From Liolophura sinensis (taxonomy: Eukaryota > Mollusca > Polyplacophora > Chitonida > Chitonidae): DNA of 64,000 bases. A model generated the notes under the pieces. The model was not told where the DNA came from. It saw only the letters and a program-made list of their open reading frames with translations, and did no database searches. A program made the translations under genes and the position numbers. The DNA is taken from the NCBI RefSeq assembly GCF_032854445.1, contig NC_088300.1:76563966-76627965 (forward strand), written 5' to 3'. This document shows positions 21,401 through 31,082 of the stretch, piece by piece. Position 1 is the stretch's first letter; every line of letters starts with the position of its first letter.

Positions 21401-24108
21401 CCTTTGTCACTGTCTAGGTTGTGTTAAAGAGCAGTAAGTCTCAAAATTGTCCTCTGTCACAGTTAAGGTTGTGTCAAACAGCAATTAGTCCAAAACTTGT
21501 CCTTTGTCACTGTCTAGGTTGTGTTAAAGAGCAGTAAGTCCCAAAATTGTCCTCTGTCACAGTTAAGGTTGTGTCAAACAGCAATTAGTCTAAAACTTGT
21601 CCTTTGTCACTGTCTAGGTTGTGTTAAAGAGCAGTAAGTCCCAAAATTGTCCTCTGTCACAGTTAAGGTTGTGTCAAACAGCAATTAGTCTACAACTTGT
21701 CCTTTGTCACTGTCTAGGTTGTGTTAAAGAGCAGTAAGTCCCAAAATTGTCCTCTGTCACAGTTAAGGTTCTGTTAAACAGTAATTAGTCTAAAACTTGT
21801 CCTTTGTCACTGTCTAGGTTGTGTTAAAGAGCAGTAAGTCCCAAAATTGTCCTCTGTCACAGTTAAGGTTCTGTTATAAAACAGCAGTAGACATATGTGT
21901 TAGCTGCATTGATAATTAATTATATGCATTTTTTGTTTAGGTTTACCATGTGGACGCCAAAGTATTCTGTGTTGAATGCCTCAGGCGACCTGGTGTTTAA
22001 CATTAAAGGACCTTGCTGTATCTGTCAGGGTATATGCTGCACATGGGACCAGGAGTTTAAGGTATCAGTGAAATGCCTGAACACTACGCCTGTGTGTCTC
22101 CACGATTGTTGGCTCAGTGGATGTTTAGGGTCATATGGTATATGGCAGTGTTTCAGTTTCCTTGTGGAGCTTTTTGTGCAGTTCTGAATATCACACATAA
22201 GAAAGTTCCTCAGTTACTTGCCACAGGCTGGTGGTTTACTCTCAGCATTTTAATACTATTCCTACACCAACCGCGTGTAACATTAACCGTTGCCCTAAAG
22301 TATTCTAGAGAACCTTGTGAGACAGTATTACATCAATCAATCAGTCTTTAATGCAGATAATATTTTGTAATGTTATCGTTTTAAACAGTAAGGAAACAAA
22401 ACAAGTAAAATATGTATTTTTTTTCTCTATTTTGGTAGATATTCTCACAGGACTGGGACACAGAGGTCGGGAAAATCAGCAAACAATGGACTGGGCTACT
22501 TCGGGAAATGTACACAGATGCTGACAATTTTGGTATCAATTGTAAGTGAGTTAAGTTCATTAATCTGTCTGGTACGATTGCTCATGTACAGTACACAACA
22601 TACCAGACAGAAACAAATCTTCTACTGATTATTTTGTCACTATCATACCTTAAAAAAGTCTCTTCCACCAAGGTTGGCATAAATGGTAAGAAAGCTTTTT
22701 ATACATTTTACTTGTAAATTAACCTTGTGTTGGATGTGTAGAACCTACACGTACAATGTAGATTCTTGTATGAATTATTAATAACATGCTGTATCTTTGT
22801 GTCTGTGGTTGCTTTAGTTGTATTGCAATGTGTTTATGCACGTAATAGCTTGAGTCCTGGATTGTACTACTAGTATATTGTTTTCAGTCTAAAAACTGGC
22901 TCGTGTTTAGATTGTTTAACATATTCTATCATGGCCAACCATTCCTTCCCAGACCAACCATTCCTTCCCAGACCAACCATTCCTTCCCAGATCAACCATT
23001 CATTCCAAGACCAACCATTCCTTCCCAGACCAACCATTCATTCCAAGACCAACCATTCCTTCCAAGACCAACCATTCCTTCCCAGACCAACCATTCATTC
23101 CAAGACCAACCATTCATTCCAAGACCAACCATTCCTTCCAAGACCAACCATTCCTTCCCAGACCAACCATTCATTCCAAGACCAACCATTCATTCCAAGA
23201 CCAACCATTCTTTCTAACACCATCCATTCATTCTAACACCAACCATTTATTCCAACACCAACCATTCATTCCAAAGCAAACCATTCATCCTAATGCCAAC
23301 CATTTATTTTCTCACCAACCATGCTTGCAACACCAACAATTACTTGCAGCGTCAGCCATTCCTTGCAGCACCAACCAGTGAGCTACGTCAGGGCTCTCAT
23401 AATCCTTGTTTAATAATTACAGGAAGTCAACATAATCCCCATGCATGCATGTCAACATAATCCCCATGCATGCCAGCAGTACTGCATGGTAACTCCTGTA
23501 TCTGAAATAATATTTATTGTTTTATAATGAATACTGATGTTATTTTTTATTTAATTGTTTTTGCAGTTCCCATGGACCTAGATGTTAAAATCAAGGCAGT
23601 TTTACTTGGAGCAGTTTTCCTAATTGTAAGTCAGATACTTCTCTAATTTAATTTTCGAGGCATCTGATGCCTTTATTGGGTATCATGCTAGTGCAGCACA
23701 GTGACCGAGGAGCCTCTCACCAATATGATTGCTGTGAGTTCAAGTCAAGATCATGCATGGCTTCCCCTATTGTGGCACACCTGCATGTGCCATCAGCTTG
23801 CGGATGGTCATGGGTTTCCCAGGACTATGTCTGGTCTCCCAACATAATGCTGGCCGTCGTTGTATAAGTAAAACATTTTTGTTAAGTTTAAAATGTATTC
23901 ATTAATGTTAGTTAAATGTACATTATGCCTTTGTCTTTTTACCTTTTTCAACCCATATACTTGTATGTCCTGGGCTTTATTATGATAGTTAAATAGACAT
24001 GTACAGTTATGACCTTTTTAGTATTGGCACTTTTTTTCTTACATTCTCTTTTTTTTCTCCCAGGATTTTATGTTCTTTGAGCAGAAGCAGAACAACAACA
24101 ATTACTGA
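9452..24108 (+). CDS. PLSCR-like: Phospholipid scramblase, complete gene with 10 coding exons
   Basis: Scramblases move phospholipids between the two leaflets of a membrane in response to calcium; family members also have nuclear and signalling roles. Ten exons (9452-9491, 11063-11383, 14726-14845, 17605-17682, 20029-20105, 21047-21177, 21941-22061, 22439-22541, 23567-23625, 24064-24108) keep phase at every junction and give 364 codons. In order the protein has a Pro/Gln/Gly/Tyr-rich tail (residues 14-120), the domain entry GCPPGLEYL (about 135-143), [12 protein letters not shown], a cysteine cluster CCTGCGCC (about 223-230, the position of the palmitoylated cluster in human PLSCR1), the calcium-binding segment [12 protein letters not shown] (about 323-334) and a C-terminal membrane helix (about 337-356) ending DFMFFEQ. 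It is longer than human PLSCR1 because of the N-terminal tail. No frame damage is seen, and introns carry large tandem arrays. It could match any of several PLSCR paralogues. Confidence 0.95.
11063..11383 (+). CDS. Scramblase exon 3: proline-rich tail
   Basis: This 321-bp exon encodes irregular GQPxYGQPGQP repeats, low-complexity and PxxP-rich, as in the N-terminal tails of scramblases that bind SH3 or WW domains. Two donors in the same phase are possible (after 11373 or 11383); the second, GTCAGT, fits the consensus better. The internal repetition makes its length likely to vary between alleles. Confidence 0.88.
11415..11570. repeat. About three copies of a roughly 52-bp tandem repeat
   Basis: Three successive copies of a unit with ataacattgcagtgtgttac and aaataacacatggtgtagtc lie directly downstream of scramblase exon 3. 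Confidence 0.8.
11578..14668. repeat. 81-bp minisatellite, about 38 copies, in scramblase intron 3
   Basis: The unit contains CTTACTCCTACACTGTCTGC, TTTGTGAAATGGGTCCCCTG and GTGATTACATGTACACATAG. Copies differ by a few substitutions and stay in register for about 3.1 kb. Because 81 is a multiple of three, the minus strand keeps one frame open through 12913-14592 (559 codons) as a 27-residue Cys-rich repeat. There is no start context, splice signal or homology to suggest that this is a gene. Confidence 0.97.
14726..14845 (+). CDS. Scramblase exon 4: start of the scramblase domain
   Basis: Acceptor GTTGTTCAG at 14725, donor GAAT|GTAAGT after 14845. It encodes [20 protein letters not shown] and the [14 protein letters not shown] helix, among the most conserved parts of the family. 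Confidence 0.95.
14908..17105. repeat. 43-bp minisatellite, about 51 copies, in scramblase intron 4
   Basis: The unit is TATAATATCAGATTATTGGA followed by AGAGGCAGTTTGTTTTTCTGCTT. Variant blocks recur in the same order: for example the run with GGTAATATTTTTTGC units at 15130-15290 reappears at about 16585-16670. This indicates duplication of multi-unit segments as well as single units. Confidence 0.96.
17605..17682 (+). CDS. Scramblase exon 5
   Basis: Acceptor CTCTTTTCACAG at 17604, donor GAAG|GTGAGTCAG after 17682. It encodes [20 protein letters not shown] then YFAAE, matching the family's conserved NNKYxxxNSxGQxVYFAAE stretch. Confidence 0.95.
17660..17940 (+). repeat. Degenerate tandem repeats seeded from the exon 5/donor junction
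   Basis: From the end of exon 5, copies of GTCAGTAGGTGTACTTTGC, then gctgaagatga or gtgagt, repeat with drift into intron 5. The same motif resumes at 19131, after the transposon that splits the array. Confidence 0.7.
17943..19128. mobile_element. 1.19-kb inverted-repeat DNA transposon inside scramblase intron 5
   Basis: The left end is CAGTACAGCCAGATCCTAAC; the right end reversed is CAGTACAGCCGGATCCTAAC. The inverted similarity continues through CCATTGTGG and TGTATGATAC for roughly 90 bp. A TA dinucleotide flanks both ends (17941-17942 and 19129-19130), as for Tc1/mariner-type insertion. No transposase frame is present, so it is non-autonomous. It interrupts the exon-5-derived array. Confidence 0.75.
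19131..19440. repeat. About 66-bp tandem repeat, 4-5 copies, intron 5
   Basis: The unit contains GTCAGTAGGTGTACTTTGCA, GGTGAGAGTGAGTCTAGCTG and ACTTTACAGCGGATGAAGG. It shares GTGTACTTTGC plus a GTGAGT with exon 5 and its donor, linking it to the array at 17660-17940. Confidence 0.85.
20029..20105 (+). CDS. Scramblase exon 6
   Basis: Acceptor ATATTGACAG at 20028, donor GGGCAG|GTGAGA after 20105. It encodes [20 protein letters not shown], then DNLGQ, the family's CCGPxRxFxxxIxDNxGQ motif. Confidence 0.95.
20106..21046 (+). other. Scramblase intron 6, no further feature seen
   Basis: AT-rich intronic DNA. I see no ordered repeat, RNA gene or extra exon. Confidence 0.6.
21047..21177 (+). CDS. 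Scramblase exon 7: cysteine cluster exon
   Basis: Acceptor TGTGCTGCAG at 21046, donor AACA|GTAAGTTC after 21177. It encodes [10 protein letters not shown] (the cysteine-rich site) and [15 protein letters not shown]. Confidence 0.95.
21178..21885. repeat. 120-bp tandem array (two 60-bp halves) seeded from the exon 7/donor junction
   Basis: Starting at the splice site, each half repeats a motif like GTTAAGCAACAGTAAGTTC (the exon 7 end plus donor), as gttaaagagcagtaagtcc or gtcaaacagcaattagtct. It is followed by aaaacttgtcctttgtcac. Halves alternate regularly between about 21360 and 21885, giving a 120-bp higher-order unit. Confidence 0.9.
21941..22061 (+). CDS. Scramblase exon 8
   Basis: Acceptor TTTTTTGTTTAG at 21940, donor TTTAAG|GTATCAG after 22061. 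It encodes [19 protein letters not shown], then the cysteine-rich [18 protein letters not shown]. Confidence 0.95.
22439..22541 (+). CDS. Scramblase exon 9: calcium-binding segment begins
   Basis: Acceptor TATTTTGGTAG at 22438, donor CAATT|GTAAGTG after 22541. It encodes [20 protein letters not shown] followed by NFGIN, the strongly conserved KISKxWTG..[11 protein letters not shown] motif. Confidence 0.96.
22934..23368. repeat. 19-bp minisatellite, about 15 good and 8 decayed copies, intron 9
   Basis: The unit is CCATTCCTTCCCAGACCAA, with two main variants (cattcattccaag and cattccttcccag). It decays after about 23215. Each good unit contains a CTTCCCAG that resembles a 3' splice site. Confidence 0.96.
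23567..23625 (+). CDS. Scramblase exon 10
   Basis: Acceptor GTTTTTGCAG at 23566, donor CTAATT|GTAAGTC after 23625. It encodes [20 protein letters not shown]: the end of the calcium-binding segment and most of the membrane helix. Confidence 0.95.
23655..23880 (+). mobile_element. Old SINE copy in scramblase intron 10
   Basis: A diverged relative of the SINE at 1810: GTGACCGAGGAGCCTCTCAC, a surviving B-box-like GAGTTCAAGTC, GCGGATGGTCATGGGTTTCC and CATAATGCTGGCCGTCGT are in the right order. Confidence 0.75.
24064..24108 (+). CDS. Scramblase exon 11: terminal coding exon
   Basis: Acceptor TTTTTTCTCCCAG at 24063. It encodes [14 protein letters not shown] and a TGA stop at 24106-24108; DFMFFE is the family's C-terminal signature. 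Confidence 0.95.
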   Translation, partial: DFMFFEQKQNNNNY

Positions 24109-25290
24109 AGATGATATGGTTAGAGGAAAGAAGAAGCTGCACTTGTGTAATATCTTACCTGTAAAAGCTCGGATTGGGGGTGGGTTGGGGGTGATGTTGG
24201 GTGGGGCATACACGAGAACTGGGGTGGAATCTAATAGTGTTACATTAGACATAGGACATAGGGCACAAATTCATGACAATCAACTCTTATACAAAATGAT
24301 TTAGCTGGTCATGACAATTGGTATCATAATTTATGTAAATATGGAGCAATGATGTCGGTGTATAAGGGATTAAGTTCATCCGTAGGAATTTGCTCTCCCT
24401 ATATTTAGGCTGATATTTGAGGTATTGTATAGGACTATAAACAAAAGTAACTGTGATAAAAACTTTCTCAAAATTTTAATGAGGCAATATACTATTTATA
24501 TGTGTTTTTAGCTTCTTGTTATGAAGTAATCGAGGTATTGTGAGTTTGGCGGAAAAGTGGTTTTCGTGTGGGTGTTGGTGTCTGAGTAAGGTTTTATGTT
24601 TTATGTTAATTGAGTTAAGTTTTATGTTTGGGTCTGCTAATCTCACAGTTTTCACATCATCTTTATGAAAGTTGGTGTAAATGATTTGATAAACATGATT
24701 TCAACATTTACTCATTTTGATTGGGGATGTTTGCACTTTTATTCAAATTATCATAAGTTTCCCATAACCCTTGTTATAAAGCAGACGGTTAAAACAGTTG
24801 CCTATAACTAGTGCTATAACCGGTGTTTTTAATGCTTGTGTATTGATATACTACATACTTTTATCAGTGGCAGTTATTCAGAAATGAATTTATGGTTTTT
24901 GCAGTAGACATCCTTCGTAACGATTTATTGACTTGGAATATTATTTGAAACTTATGGTGACTAGTGCTGAAAATATTCTAGCTGCTAAATAAAGTAGGCA
25001 GACCTACTGATTAGAGGCATTCAATACCTGTGCTGTTAGAACATTTTAGATATTCTTAAAGCACAAATTAAATAAGTAAATGTTTTCAGTACGTGTGTTG
25101 TTACATGTCAGTACTGGTATGCAAGACTATACTGATGACCTTGACCTTGTGATGCATTCCAGAGAATGTAGTTAATTAACATAAAGATGAGGTGTATATA
25201 ACTTTACATTGTCATTTTCTAACATTGTTTTCCATGTGTATATAATATATTATGAATATAAATAAAATTTGATATTTTGAACCACATTTT
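24109..25290 (+). terminator. Scramblase 3' UTR with poly-A signal
   Basis: Non-coding sequence after the stop runs to a canonical AATAAA at 25261-25266. An earlier AATAAA near 24990 could give a shorter transcript. The UTR length is inferred. Confidence 0.45.
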
Positions 25291-28200
25291 AGTTTAATTT
25301 ACATGACCAATGCTGATGTACACAAAAACCTTATTCGTGGAATGGGTTACATAGTACATATTAAGAGTCTTAGTGTTTGTGTTTATATTTTGGCTGTTTT
25401 AATTAGAGCGCAGCATATTTTTGTCTTGGTCCATGTACTTGTATCATAGCAAAATCATGAGATATTTACAATGTACTTGATTCCAAATCCTGATTGTTTT
25501 GTATAAAGAATGTTGTTGTTCTATATGTCATATTTGTAGTAGATAAATAATGATATTTACTTAAAACTGATTCAAGACATTTTCTAGAAATCATAATTTT
25601 TGAAGATTTTAAGGTATGCATACATCAGCTGCAGGAATATTCGACTGTGTACCAAAGAGTTGATTTCCTCTACGGTAATGAGCGCTGTAAGGCTTGTGAT
25701 CTCAGTTTTATAGTTAACCATACTAAACCTAAGCCTTTGTACAAGTTTCACATAGAACTTGTGTAAGTTTCATGCTTTACAAAGTAAATGTAACTGAAAA
25801 TTTGTAGTTGTTGCCTATGTAACTATTTCAAATGTGACATACATAGTTTGTTCCGAAGTACTTGCTCACCCGGTGAGTTGCTCATATCCTATAACTGTGA
25901 GTGTTTTAACTAGATGTTGCACACATCTAACTAATCTGGTCGGATGCAAAGCGGCTCCGATTATGTGCAACAGTAGTATAAACAGTTTTATCAGACCAGT
26001 CACGTACGTGACGAGCACCATGATAAACTCACCATTGAGGATTTACTGGGGCTGCCAACACCGGAGTATGCACATAATTGTAAGCCTCCCACAAACTCTG
26101 TACGAAATTTGTGTCTAAAAAATTAAAGTAGATGTAAATAGAAATTGCGATTTTCCCGCGTTTATTGTTTAATAATTAAAGTATAATTGCTGTTCAATGA
26201 TAAGTTTAAATTTTGAGCTGTGAAAAAAGTTTGAAGCTCGGTAATATACCTTGTTTGCTCCCTTCAACGAAAAACGCCATACAGCAGTATTAATTCGTGG
26301 GGGGGGGGGGGGGGGTGCGAGGGAGACATGACTGATTGGGCATATGGTGCTTTCCTTGAATTTGTAGTACACATGCATTACATGCAAGTGCGAATTGGCT
26401 ATGGACGGGGGCTTTGTGGATTTCCCTATTCCACCCTCCCATGTACTCTTGTAGCACAATAAACCCTCGCTGAAGATTACTAGTTTTCCAATATTGTATT
26501 GGATATTGTATGTACATATCCGTGCCTCACCCATTGGGCTTTGTCTCAGTAACTTTCCAAACATCAGTGTTTACTCGGAGCACTCAAGTTTCGTCCATTC
26601 ACCCGTAACGCAGACCGCCATCGAAGAACTTCTTGGGTATGGATAACGTTAAACAACTGCCTAATGATAAACTGAATCCTCTGCACTTCTGTCCGTGATC
26701 TTCGAGCTTAGGGCTACCGTTTATTTCTAAAACAATACTTTGTATTAAATGAACGTATCGCTTGGTTGGGTTTTCTTCAAAAACTGTGCTCACTTCAACA
26801 TTATTCCCCCCAGATGAGAGTTATATCCGTGGTAACACAGGGACTCAAATTGTATAATCTTTTCCTCACTCTACACAAACTTTTCTTTTTGAGTCGTTTA
26901 AACTCAGCCGGATCATTAAGAATCGAGATTCTCTGGCTTTGTCATAGTCATGAATATACATGTGATCAGAAGCCTTTTTGCCGTTTGAAAATGAGACATA
27001 AACATTACAAAACACAAAATAAGCTGCACAAAAGAAGTCTATTGATGACTACTGCTTATAATTGACAAGTAAAAGAAATATGCCGTTTTATTCGACAAAA
27101 ATTCCGCGTATTATACATGTATATCGCATTACATGTATGTCCTTCGAATATCTGTAGGAATGCATGCTGCTTCACCCAGGGCCGTAAGCTTGTCGTTTGA
27201 CATTAGTCTAGTGGGGATGGTCTTACTTCTAGAGAGTATTAAATTGACTGACCATAACACAATGCAAAAATTTCGGCGTTATCTTACCAGATATTCAGAT
27301 ATTGCTGTCAGGTTTACTGGTGGCGTAAAACTACAATCCTTCACCTGATAAATCTTCGCGATACTTAAAGAGAAAAATACTGCATCGTCGATAATAAGAT
27401 GCCCTCACAAATATATTGTATAGGGTAATCTACCAGGAAGCTATTACATTCACTCGTGTTAATGTTGGAGAAAGCAAATGGGCAAATCTTTAGCCGCTTT
27501 TTAATACGCGTGACAGACCTATATACATGACTGCAGACCCTATTTTACCAAGCTATCCTGGTGTATTATGCAAACCCTATGTCTATGTACATGTATCAGT
27601 CGTATTATTTGCTAACCATCTCTGACGCTATGTTTGACACAAAAACACTCCTAACTCAAAGGACATTTCTGCCTAAATCTATATTTCACGACTGTGTATA
27701 CCCAGCTGCACCTGTACCAATTGTTCACCAGGTAGCTTTGTAAGAGCATATTACCGATGTTTACGCATTCATGTCGGTTGTGCCCCTGAAACATATTTTC
27801 CCGGGTAAATAAGCCGTTCTTTGTAATGTTTATGTAAAATATGTGTGATGTATAACCATTTTTTCTGAATGACTATGGTGCACGTCCACTTCTTTTTGGC
27901 CAGAGGCAAATCTGTATGTTTCTTATCAACGTTCAGCTGTCCAGATTTAATATAAATTCATTTTGATTGAAGCCCACGGTTGTACTGGGATTGCTGTATT
28001 CTCTGCTAATTTAGTAAAACTGGAATGAGCACTCGATATCCATGTTTAATTTGTCTGTCGCTTATAAGCTATGGGTATTTATTTTTTCAGGAATAAACGC
28101 GATTAATTCATTATGTGACTGCAGGGTGTTTGTTTTTATTTACTCACGCTCACTGGAGTTATCCCCCTTTAATCTGCACATCCACTGCGTGGCGTTGCAA

Positions 28201-29037
28201 TATAGGCCAAAACTCCAAAATTCATGCAAGCCCCTCAGTGCGACGAAAAATTAGTCGGTAAAAAAATTGTGATGTTGAGCAATCTTGGACTGTTTCTTCG
28301 CACTTAAATGTGGCTTTGTGGCTAGATTATTTGTTGCTGTCTTCATTAGTTCTCATTTTTTTTATTTGGTAGATTTTCGCGGATAATTATGCCTAGGATG
28401 GTGGGAGCACGTCGCGGGAAACGGGTAACGATACGAGTGGAGAAGTCACGTCGCCCCGCCCAACCACCTCGACGTGACGCCATGCTGCTTCGCGTGTGGT
28501 ATCGGTCACGACCCTAACTGAGATTCGCATAACCCCTTCTGCCCTTCACCTCGCATTAACGGGGCAAACCTCCGCCGTATCGGGCACAGGTGAGTTTCGA
28601 AACACAAATCCTGTTGATGTAACATCTTCAATGTTTCCTTCACCTGATCCGCCTAATACACTTGACTAGTGAGTGTGTGTGACTCTATAGACTCGCACGT
28701 TCCTATGTCCATGTGCGAAAAAAATGAGTACATCAAACTTGGTTAGTTATTAAAAGGCGACCAAGAACTGAGGGACATATTACAGTCTGCATCGGTGCAG
28801 GTTAATAGTAATGGACTACTCGAAATGAAACCCCGCCCATCCTTGTCAAAACTTGACTCTATTGAAGCCTGGACTTCAGCCGTTTTAATATTAATTTAAA
28901 ACTTTAAATTAATTTAATATTCAGAATACATTAGGCAAGACATCCTAATAATTCGTGGGCAGAATTATGCAGAACTCTGGCTAACATTTATGATCCGATC
29001 TCAAGCTAAGTTAATGCATGTGGCTACTTTATAGCCT
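25291..29037. other. Intergenic region, no gene supported
   Basis: Only short frames without recognisable motifs are present. A 17-base G run is at 26299-26315. A GC- and CpG-rich block at 28386-28615 ends in a good donor (CACAG|GTGAGTTTCG) and may be a promoter/first exon or an unrecognised element end; nothing decides between these. Confidence 0.45.
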
Positions 29038-29605
29038 CAGTATCAACCTAGGACTGGTAAAAATGCCAGGTTGTCTCTGACTGGCGTATGTTATGATTAT
29101 GATGGTAAGGGCTGTTCTCGCTTGCTGCAGATTTTCATGCAAGTGCAGTAATTGCGGCCTCAGCCGCCCACAGTCTAAGTGCCGTGCCTTTCGTTTTTCA
29201 CATAACACAAACCAACCTACCCAACCAACTGTTTTAATTGACAAAAAGTCCAGTTAAAGTAGACATTCTACAGGATAGGCTAAGGAAGTACCTACTTTTA
29301 GTCATCAAACAAGAGCTACTTCAAGGCTTCAGATGTGGTTTCAGTTTGTGTAACACAGGGCTTAGAAACCCTAGGGAATCACTTAACTTAAAGTTGGCAA
29401 GGGAAAATCCAGATCTAGTTATTAAAGAAATAAATAAAAAAAATTTTTAATAGAAATGGGAAGAATAGCTGACTCATTTAAGGATCAACCGATTAACACC
29501 TTCGAATTTTCCCTCTTGGCCTTGTTGAAAACAAAAGAACCTGGTAAATTTAGGATGATCCATCACTTGTCATATCCACAGGGCGATTCAGTCAGTAATT
29601 TTATA
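29038..29605 (+). pseudogene. DIRS-like retroelement, 5' part: zinc knuckle and N-terminal reverse transcriptase
   Basis: A broken frame starts near 29038, reads YDYDGKGCSR, shifts, then gives a cysteine-rich knuckle (CRFSCKCSNCGLSRPQSKC, about 29130-29190). After another shift, 29238-29605 reads TKSPVKVDILQDRL, LKLARENPDLV and GKFRMIHHLSYPQGDSVSNF. The last is typical of the RT fingers region of tyrosine-recombinase (DIRS-order-like) retroelements found in invertebrate and fish genomes. The coding similarity stops exactly at 29605, where the CACTA element begins, and resumes at 43071. Stops and shifts mean the copy is dead. The clade assignment rests on motif memory, not alignment. Confidence 0.7.
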
Positions 29606-30277
29606 CACTCTTAACAAAAAGGGTTCAAAGGGGGTTCTTTGCTACTCCCGAGGGTTCTATATTGAACCATTTTCATCTCCAGCACTCGAAAGGGCTCTGA
29701 GTCAGAACCCATTTTTTGTTTTACTGCTGATTTCATGGTCACATGGTTGTTTTACGAGTCTCATCCGGACTCATACATGGTCTGGATAATAAGAATATAG
29801 GAATATTTTCTGTTGTTTGTTCATTACCTGCGATGAAGGCAAATCTTCGGTGTGTTGATGTTGTTGGTAACCATACTTGTGAAGAACAAACAAGTTTTTA
29901 GCTCTGTTCTGTCCTGATGTTCAGTAGTGGCTTTAGTTCTGTTCTTTGTATTTGCCTTGTTGTTCAACTTAAAGTAGTGTGCTATTTGCACTGAATGTAA
30001 GAAGTGAGCATACTCATAGCACAAGAGTACATGAGGGCATGGGTTAAACAAACAAAGGCCCAGAAGGGAAGGCTGTCCAGCAGAGAGGTGAGCAGGTCTT
30101 TAGCCAGTGTGGACTTCATGTACTCAGCCCTGCTAGTACAGTAGTGGGTGCAAAGAGTTTTATTCACATTAGGCTTACAGTTTGAGTTAAAAATACATCT
30201 TGCTGTAAAATTATAACTGTTTATACCTTAAGATTCGATCGTGGAGGAAAAAAATGATTTGTAGTAGTAACTTTTTT

Positions 30278-30365
30278 CTGCCCAGTTTTCTCCCACCATA
30301 ATGTTAGCCGCAGCCTTTTGGGTGAAATATTCTTTAGTATGGCATGAAACACAAATGAAATAAAT
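30278..30365 (+). mobile_element. SINE 3' fragment
   Basis: Only the tail half remains: CTGCCCAGTTTTCTCCCACC, then ATAATGTTAGCCGC and TTTAGTATGGCATGAAACAC. Confidence 0.65.
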
Positions 30366-30412
30366 CAAATCAAAATCTCAAGATTTGATGAAGTGTAATT
30401 TTACTTTTTCAG

Positions 30413-30486
30413 CCAGTGGTCAGTGGAGGAGGTATGTGAGTGGCTTGAGGAGCAGGACCTTGGGGCGTTCGGGGAGAAATTTCTTG
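30413..30486 (+). CDS. CACTA accessory gene: exon with first half of a SAM domain
   Basis: Acceptor TTACTTTTTCAG ends at 30412; donor TTCTTG|GTGAGAC follows 30486. The exon reads QWSVEEVCEWLEEQDLGAFG, then EKFL, which fits helices 1-2 of a sterile alpha motif (W..e.V..WL......y...F). SAM domains mediate protein-protein contacts; such proteins accompany transposases in animal EnSpm elements. The second SAM half was not found. The phase does not match the next recognised exon at 38373, so at least one exon is missing or unrecognised. Confidence 0.6.
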
Positions 30487-30519
30487 GTGAGACCTAAACG
30501 GCATTCAACTTTTATCAGT

Positions 30520-31082
30520 GTCCAAGATGTTCAGTAAGAACATTTTCCTTTTCAAGATATCTTCAGCTTTTTAGTTGTAACATGAACAAAATTTCAAAGT
30601 GTGCTGTGGATTCAACAGATGTCCAAGAGAGTATAGAAAAGTGGTTTCACTGAGAGCACATATGCAAAAAAAACATGCATTATTTGACACATTGGAAAGG
30701 ATGGTGATCACTGATATGTGCACTGATTCAGATGTTGAGGAAACAAAAGCTAGTTTAGCTGATAATGAGAAGAATCTAACCAGTGGATTGTCGAAATTTC
30801 CTGAGAAATTGGAGGAATTGACTTCAAGTTTCAGGAGACACTTGGCTTTATTTTCACTCAAGAGAAACATATTGTTCCAAGAGTTGTTCAAACTGCAGTT
30901 GTGAAAGATTTGCTTGAATATTTTTATGGATGCTACAGTGAGTTACTAAACATTTGTTTCAAACATAAAATATTAGTATTGACTCCAGTCCTCATCTCGC
31001 ATATTGTATGGATGGATCAGATCTGTTTAGTAAATGTTTTGAGTAAGTTTGTAATGGATATCACCTCAGTAAATATTGTTTG
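30520..31082 (+). pseudogene. CACTA transposase N-terminal part, C2H2 zinc-finger-like, frameshifted
   Basis: YQCPRCSVRTFSFSRYLQLF (first finger start) is followed, after a frame change near 30590, by FKVCCGFNRCPREYRKV and SLRAHMQKKHALF (a C2H2-like unit, Cys-x4-Cys...His-x4-His). Further on, after another change, VPRVVQTAVVKDLLEYFYGC corresponds to the family's 'VP.sv...iv....' segment. The fragments are consecutive and in the order expected for animal EnSpm transposases. At least two frameshifts are seen, so no functional protein is possible. Confidence 0.6.
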
